Below are positions 15,759 through 18,605 of a DNA stretch of 18,605 bases, piece by piece; the stretch's first letter is position 1, and every line of letters begins with the position of its first letter. The DNA is from Prevotellaceae bacterium. GTDB lineage: Bacteria > Bacteroidota > Bacteroidia > Bacteroidales > UBA932. The position numbers and the translations under genes are program-made. The notes below the pieces were generated by a model. The model did no database searches. It was given only the letters and a program-made list of their open reading frames with translations, and was not told the DNA's origin. Where the stretch lies: contig JAISRS010000512.1 of the NCBI GenBank assembly GCA_031273485.1, positions 1 to 18,605 of the forward strand, in the 5' to 3' direction.

Positions 15759-17834
15759 ATGAATTGTACGGATTTTATACGTTTTTTTGTCATTACCGGT
15801 CTGTTAGTATTGGAAATTGTTTTTCTCCAATATCTTATGAGACGATATTGGGGTAAATTTCACTGGAAAAATATCATCAGACAATTTGACCGGACAATTT
15901 CCCGTTCCGAAATATCCCAGATAAAAATATTGGGAATAATTATATCATTTGTATTCATATTTTTAATTACTTTGAGTTTATATTTTCCTCATGTTCACAA
16001 CGAAACAGTGTGGAAACGTATCTGGTATGCTATAGGGCATTTTTTCAGTCACGGATTTTACAACAGGGAAGAAGAAGGAATATATAATGTATGGATATTT
16101 TTTATAGACCTGTTTGGTATGCTACTGTTGGGAGGCATATTAATTTCGGTAATTTCGAATGTACTCCAAAGACGGGTGGATAATATCAAAAGCGGACAGG
16201 TACGCTATAATTTCAGCAATCATACAGTGATTTTCGGATATGGTAAAATGACGCTCGGTTTAATAAAACAATTAAGCGCCGGCAAGAATAATGAAATTGT
16301 GATCCAAACAACTCAAAAAATATCGGATATATATCAGGAACTGTTCTGTAACCTTTCCCGTGAAATGGAAAACAGGGTGATTTTAATTTCCGGTAACAGA
16401 AATTCTAATGAGGATATAGAACTTCTCAAACCGGAGAAGTCAAAAGAGATATTTATTCTCGGTGAAAGTAATGAGTATGACCATGATTCTATAAATATTG
16501 AATGCGTAAAGAAAATCAATAAAATACTTAAAGCAAAGAATGCCTTGCCGAATAAAAACTGTTATGTATTATTCGAGAATCAGGCTACGTATGCAATTCT
16601 TCAACAACAGGATTTCGAGGAACTCAAAACAAAAATACACAAAAACAACAGAGATGAAATTGTTACATATCTAAATTTTCTTCCGTTTAATTTTCATGAA
16701 CTATGGGCGCAAAAGGTGTTTGTAGATGGTGAATACAAAGGCTTGGATGATACCGCCGGAACAGTAAAATATCTTCCATTGGACAGAGAACGAATAGATT
16801 TCGATTCAAACAAAACCGTACATTTGCTTATAGTGGGGATGTCGAAAATGGGTATTGCTTTTGGTATATCGGCATCTCATCTGTGCCATTTCCCCAATTT
16901 TATAAGAGACCGCAGATTGAAAACACGTATTACTTTCATTGATGAAAATGCAGATAAAGAGATGTACTATTTACAGGGAAGATACCGTCACTTGTTCAAT
17001 AACATAGATTATTCTTATACAGATATTTTAAATCCTTCGTGTAATTTTAACAACAGGCAAACGTCAAAATTTACCGATATTGAGTGGAATTTTATTAAAG
17101 GAAGGATAGAAAATCCAAACACACAATCATATATCAATTGCTGTACCGAAGAAAATGATTCACTTTTGACCATTGCCGTTTGTTTCAATTTACCTTCTTC
17201 GTCTATTGCTACGGGATTGTATTTTCCTGACAGTGTCTATTTAAGACAAATCCCTGTTTTGATTAAGCAGGATACCCCATATTCAATACTCTCCACATTA
17301 AAGGATTCGACTAAATATGCAAATGTAAAGCCTTTCGGTATGTTAGACAATTGTCTGAATTTTTCACAGACAATGGATTCGTTGCCTAAAAAAATAAATT
17401 ATGTATATGATTTCTATTTTAGAGATGCAACATATAAACAAATTCCAAGTGAACTGCCGTCAATAGAGGAATGTGATAATCAATGGAAAACACTTCCTGT
17501 GTCAAAACAGTGGTCAAACCGTTATCACGCTAATGCGATGAAGACTAAAATACGCTCGTTTAAAATAGATGAAAATCCGGACAACATAGACAAACATATA
17601 GACCTCATAGCAGAAGTAGAACATAATCGATGGAATATAGAAGAATTATTGTTAGGTTATCGCCCTACAAATGCGACAGAAAAAGACGATATTAAAAATA
17701 AAAGAGTAAACCCGAAAGATTTGAAAAAAAATTTTATTCATCACGACATTTCTTCTTTTCAGGATTTACCCGAAGACAAAAAAGATATAGACAGAATGAT
17801 ATCTTTATGCTACAGGGAACTTCTAAAAACTTGA
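15759..17834 (+). CDS. CASTOR/RCK-type ion-channel-like protein with C-terminal RyR domain
   Basis: The 691-residue protein opens with hydrophobic helices at about 6-27 and 58-77. A pore-like segment follows (WKRIWYAIGHFFSHGFYNRE), then a third helix at about 108-136 leading into VISNVLQRRVDNIKSGQVRY. That arrangement is typical of CASTOR/POLLUX-like channels. No TVGYG-type selectivity filter is visible. Two RCK/TrkA-N-like Rossmann domains follow: HTVIFGYGKMTLGLI (Gly160, Gly162) and HLLIVGMSKMGIAFG (Gly360, Gly365). The C terminus (about 575-691) matches the RyR domain, with LIAEVEHNRWNIEELLLGYRP (615-636) and SFQDLPEDKKDIDRM. RyR domains in bacteria are known from such RCK fusions, where they are thought to bind ligands. 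This would be a ligand-gated ion conductor in the inner membrane and a plausible effector. It is the last gene of the co-directional run, 11 bases after the protease. Confidence 0.85.
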   Translation: MNCTDFIRFFVITGLLVLEIVFLQYLMRRYWGKFHWKNIIRQFDRTISRSEISQIKILGIIISFVFIFLITLSLYFPHVHNETVWKRIWYAIGHFFSHGFYNREEEGIYNVWIFFIDLFGMLLLGGILISVISNVLQRRVDNIKSGQVRYNFSNHTVIFGYGKMTLGLIKQLSAGKNNEIVIQTTQKISDIYQELFCNLSREMENRVILISGNRNSNEDIELLKPEKSKEIFILGESNEYDHDSINIECVKKINKILKAKNALPNKNCYVLFENQATYAILQQQDFEELKTKIHKNNRDEIVTYLNFLPFNFHELWAQKVFVDGEYKGLDDTAGTVKYLPLDRERIDFDSNKTVHLLIVGMSKMGIAFGISASHLCHFPNFIRDRRLKTRITFIDENADKEMYYLQGRYRHLFNNIDYSYTDILNPSCNFNNRQTSKFTDIEWNFIKGRIENPNTQSYINCCTEENDSLLTIAVCFNLPSSSIATGLYFPDSVYLRQIPVLIKQDTPYSILSTLKDSTKYANVKPFGMLDNCLNFSQTMDSLPKKINYVYDFYFRDATYKQIPSELPSIEECDNQWKTLPVSKQWSNRYHANAMKTKIRSFKIDENPDNIDKHIDLIAEVEHNRWNIEELLLGYRPTNATEKDDIKNKRVNPKDLKKNFIHHDISSFQDLPEDKKDIDRMISLCYRELLKT

Positions 17835-18004
17835 TTTTTCAAGGCAGACAAGATTTTTAAACCGAAGTTTACATATAAATGAGGATTTGAAAATCGATGT
17901 CGAACACAGAAAAAGCAGTTTGAGGCGCTGTGGATTAAGATGACGACACTGCCAATGACATGGTCGGTTATTAATATTAGACCACTTTCATGTAATATAT
18001 TTCC
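17835..18004. other. Gene-free stretch after the operon
   Basis: About 170 bases follow the last gene. A five-base stem, cttga/tcaag, overlaps the stop and is followed by a modest T-run, but it is too weak to call a terminator. Nothing else is recognisable; base composition becomes more GC-rich toward the repeat region. Confidence 0.5.
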
Positions 18005-18050
18005 GGATTGCTTCGGCTTACGCCTTGCAATGACGCTACGCCGAACGGAG
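18005..18050. repeat. Dispersed repeat element, copy 1
   Basis: A 46-base sequence starting ggattgcttcggcttacgcc and ending gccgaacggag recurs at 18451-18496 with only a few changes. It runs directly into the first unit of the downstream tandem array. This kind of element, with inverted cttcggcttacgcc and gctacgccgaacgg parts, looks like a short dispersed palindromic repeat of the genome rather than a gene. Confidence 0.8.
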
Positions 18051-18257
18051 CGTCTTCATTCATGCTCGGAGCGTCTTCATTCATGCTCCGAGCGTCTTCA
18101 TCCATGCTCCGAGCGTCTTCATTCATGCTCCGAGCGTCTTCATACATGCTCCGAGCGTCTTCATTCATGCTCCGAGCGTCTTCATTCATGCTCCGAGCGT
18201 CTTCATTCATGCTCCGAGCGTCTTCATACATGCTCCGAGCGTCTTCATTCATGCTCC
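18048..18257. repeat. Second 21-bp minisatellite array, 10 units
   Basis: Ten uninterrupted 21-bp units start gagcgtcttcat and end in catgctc plus one base. Unit-to-unit variation is limited to a single position in cat(t/c/a)catg (units 3, 5 and 9 differ) and a c/g switch in the centre of the gctc-c-gagc junction after unit 1. Reading frames through it stay open (ERLHSCS forward, NEDARSM reverse) only because 21 is divisible by three. There are no spacers, so it is not CRISPR. Confidence 0.93.
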
Positions 18258-18275
18258 GAGCATGGATGAAGACGC
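18239..18275. repeat. Inverted half-unit closing the array (18-bp hairpin)
   Basis: The last unit's gcgtcttcattcatgctc (18239-18256) faces gagcatggatgaagacgc (18258-18275), its reverse complement except for one G-T pair, with a single base between. The array therefore ends in an inverted copy. The inverted arm matches unit 3 (catccatg) exactly. Confidence 0.88.
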
Positions 18276-18285
18276 AAACGACTGA

Positions 18286-18390
18286 CTATTCGGCTATTTC
18301 TTCGTCGTCTTTGGTGCGTTTGATACGCGGGAAGAGAGCTTCATAGACGGCTTTGGCTCCGGGAACATCGTCCGAAGCGGCATGTTTCCC
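18286..18390 (-). pseudogene. Possible 3' remnant of a minus-strand gene
   Basis: Read on the minus strand from 18390 down to a TAG at 18286-18288, one frame gives a protein-like C terminus: DDVPGAKAVYEALFPRIKR followed by an acidic-basic tail and stop. It has no start: upstream in that frame the sequence enters the palindromic hairpin at 18427-18391 and meets a stop at 18433. The residue mix (A, V, Y, E, L, F, P, R, K) looks coding, unlike its surroundings, so the 3' end of a lost gene is a reasonable guess. The family is not recognised and chance cannot be excluded. Confidence 0.33.
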
Positions 18391-18427
18391 CCCCGTTCGG
18401 CGTAGCGTCTCGCTACGCCGAACGGGG
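18391..18427. repeat. Perfect 17-bp inverted repeat (hairpin)
   Basis: ccccgttcggcgtagcg (18391-18407) is followed by tct and its exact reverse complement (18411-18427). The arms correspond to the end of the nearby dispersed element, so this looks like two head-to-head partial copies. A T-rich stretch, ttattttatac plus ten T, follows on the + strand, so it could act as a transcription terminator, though there is no gene immediately upstream on that strand. Confidence 0.9.
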
Positions 18428-18450
18428 TTATTTTATACTTTTTTTTTTCT

Positions 18451-18496
18451 GGATTGCTTCGGCTTACGCCTACCAATGACGCTACACCGAACGGAG
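18451..18496. repeat. Dispersed repeat element, copy 2
   Basis: Direct repeat of 18005-18050, differing at a few bases (cctacc for ccttgc; acaccg for acgccg). It stands in the same orientation about 400 bases downstream, after a T-rich tract. Confidence 0.8.
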
Positions 18497-18511
18497 GGAG
18501 AGACGTCGTAG

Positions 18512-18605
18512 GGGCGACCCTTGCGGTCGCCCTCCTTGTAACAAATACATTCGTCGTTGGATATCCGTTGGTTGACCGCAAAGAGGGCGACCGCAAGGGT
18601 CGCCC
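18512..18605. repeat. Pair of mutually inverted 21-bp palindromic elements
   Basis: gggcgacc-cttgc-ggtcgccc (18512-18532) and gggcgacc-gcaag-ggtcgccc (18585-18605) are each hairpins with 8-bp stems and are exact reverse complements of each other, including the loop. Fifty-two bases separate them. The second copy ends at the window edge, so the true extent of the inverted repeat is unknown. Confidence 0.85.

Noticed and set aside
17940..18346. Forward and reverse ORFs through the right-hand array (ERLHSCS, NEDARSM and related frames)
   Set aside because: Several frames are open at once, as expected for a 21-bp tandem repeat; there are no start signals or domain features.

Overview
The window looks like a chromosomal segment of a Bacteroidota bacterium, probably Bacteroidales. 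It is AT-rich, start codons mostly lack a clear Shine-Dalgarno sequence, and there are many predicted lipoproteins and single-pass membrane proteins. The families present (Sel1 repeats, a PKD-like domain, a CASTOR/RCK-RyR channel-like protein, a tubulin-like plus SrfB-like pair) fit that phylum. All assignments come from reading motifs by eye; no database search was run.

Layout. Positions 1-1302 are repeat-rich and poor in genes: a poly-T tract, a 34-unit GA microsatellite, a 21-bp minisatellite of 15 units (308-622), a short ORF that may be a gene fragment (734-943), and about 360 bases without a recognisable gene. From 1303 to 17834 there are twelve closely spaced genes, all on the + strand. 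They are: a secreted alpha/beta-hydrolase with a membrane anchor; a TIR-Sel1 protein; a vWA-like lipoprotein; a small three-helix membrane protein; a tubulin/FtsZ-like GTPase; a giant actin/HSP70-fold ATPase resembling SrfB; two paralogous signal-peptide/transmembrane proteins; a MotA/TolQ/ExbB-like (ZorA-like) protein with a long coiled tail; a MotB/OmpA-like (ZorB-like) protein; a retropepsin-like lipoprotein; and a CASTOR-like double-RCK membrane protein ending in a RyR domain. Gaps run from -8 to +56 bases, so one operon or two overlapping transcription units is likely. Positions 17835-18605 hold no intact gene but are dense in repeats: a second 21-bp array (18048-18257), a perfect 17-bp hairpin, two copies of a dispersed element, two mutually inverted palindromes, and what may be the 3' end of a lost minus-strand gene.

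How the genes may work together (inference). The ZorA/ZorB-like pair would form a proton-driven rotary or force-transmitting complex between inner membrane and peptidoglycan. The tubulin-like and actin-like proteins would be cytoplasmic nucleotide-dependent partners. The paralogous membrane proteins, vWA lipoprotein and retropepsin-like lipoprotein would form a periplasmic sensing or processing arm. The RCK-RyR channel-like protein and the TIR protein have the character of effectors (membrane ion flux; NAD-related chemistry). None of the usual Zorya partners (ZorC, ZorD helicase, ZorE nuclease) is visible, so this is not canonical Zorya. It is better described as a ZorAB-like motor embedded in a cytoskeleton-like multi-gene envelope system, with defence or envelope-stress response as the leading hypotheses.
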